From contig LSYV01000012.1 of the NCBI GenBank assembly GCA_001584585.1, positions 1,559,330 through 1,592,479 on the forward strand: a stretch of 33,150 nucleotides of DNA, in the 5' to 3' direction. The notes under the pieces are model-generated. The model had not been told where the DNA came from. It searched no databases and saw only the letters and a list, made by a program, of their open reading frames with translations. This stretch comes from Gonium pectorale. Taxonomy: Eukaryota > Chlorophyta > Chlorophyceae > Chlamydomonadales > Volvocaceae. Shown in pieces: positions 32,450 through 33,150 of this stretch; the stretch's first letter is position 1; each line of letters opens with the position of its first letter. Made by a program: the position numbers and the translations under genes.

Positions 32450-33150
32450 TCCTCACATGCTTCTGGGATCATCACTTTACCTTTTGTCGGCGACTCAGGG
32501 TGCAGCTGTCTTGCATGACATGTCTGCCAACCCGACACGCCCCATGTCTGTCCAAATGCATCTGGGGGAGGCTTGGGGCCGGGGTGGGCCCACCCATGTC
32601 CCAGTTAGCTTGGTTGCATCGCTTAGATACTGTATGCGAAGTGAGATTGGCAGCGCTAGCAACCAACAACTGTAGGTGTTTGCTCAGCATCATCTCAACC
32701 GTACACCGTGCACACTGACCGTGCCTAACCTGTACGCACCGTATGAGACAAGGCCAATGCCGGTAGCGCGAAGGGGCAGGCCAGCAGCATGACTGTCGTA
32801 TTCGTTCGGTGCACATGATCATTTCACTATCCTTCAACACGTGTGTTCCATATGATCTAGAAGATTTATGCGTGACACTGTGAGACAGGCAGGCATGCAG
32901 AAGAATCATCCTAGCCGGCAGCCCATGGACCCAACGAAGTTACCCCGGCGCTAGGAACTTAACGCTAGAAGCTGGGCTGGGCTGACAGAGTTGCGCTGAG
33001 CTGAGCTGCCTTCCAGACGGCGGAACCGGTAGTGTGGGTGTCGCGGCCGGGCGCGACGGAATGAGAACACACCTGCAGACGGGGAGCGCCGGTGGGTGAG
33101 CTGCGTTCCAAAGGGAGCTGTCGTAATGCGAGTTAAGAGTCTGCTCGTAT
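32450..33150. other. Right flank, no gene recognised
   Basis: After the last candidate poly(A) signal I see only short open frames without motifs or splice-consistent partners. A GCTGA-rich stretch (GGGCTGGGCTGA, then GCTGAGCTGAGCTG) lies at about 32970-33010. Confidence 0.4.

Noticed and set aside
1..33150. CRISPR arrays, tRNA or rRNA genes, transposon termini
   Set aside because: No spaced direct repeats, cloverleaf, rRNA signature, transposase or reverse-transcriptase motifs were seen.

Overview
The window looks like nuclear DNA of a GC-rich green alga, most likely a volvocine/chlamydomonadalean chlorophyte. The evidence is: genes split into many short exons with GTGAG/GTGCG/GTACG donors and pyrimidine-tract AG acceptors; TGTAA motifs (the chlorophyte polyadenylation signal) downstream of several stop codons; high G+C at third positions; Ala/Gly/Ser/Gln homopolymer tracts; CA and poly-C microsatellites; and a gene for elongation factor 3, an ABC ATPase of fungi and algae. 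No species is assigned. All gene models were built by eye from conserved protein sequence plus splice-site phase, so exon edges inside low-complexity segments are provisional.

Layout: (1) 132-2515, minus: N-terminal three exons of a translation elongation factor 3 homologue running off the left edge; its extreme N-terminus carries a PAM2-like (poly(A)-binding-protein-binding) motif. (2) 3264-5713, plus: a complete eight-exon single-domain rhodanese, divergent from EF3 and containing a 15-nt micro-exon that ends inside the catalytic Cys codon. (3) 7531-10771, minus: a lipase-like serine esterase (DUF676 type) with a mid-protein transmembrane segment. (4) 11439-11787, plus: a possible small gene of unknown function. 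(5) 13128-17147, minus: a large membrane protein of unknown family. (6) 18088-30275, minus: one very large gene (14 exons assigned, about 2,977 residues) that is mostly disordered and ends in two calponin-homology-like domains. The separate long open frames between 18 and 30 kb join in phase into this one gene. (7) 31025-31933, plus: a three-exon gene for a 107-residue highly charged protein whose two introns each contain a tandem duplication.

The genes are neighbours, not an operon; I see no shared pathway. Translation (EF3), sulfur or persulfide chemistry (rhodanese), lipid/ester hydrolysis (esterase) and a probable cytoskeletal or ciliary scaffold (the CH-domain giant) sit side by side, as is normal for a nuclear genome. 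Divergent pairs (EF3/rhodanese, esterase/58-residue gene, giant/107-residue gene) share intergenic regions of about 0.7 kb that should hold their promoters. The points most worth following up are the PAM2-like motif on an elongation factor 3, the giant CH-domain protein, and the micro-exon across the rhodanese active site.
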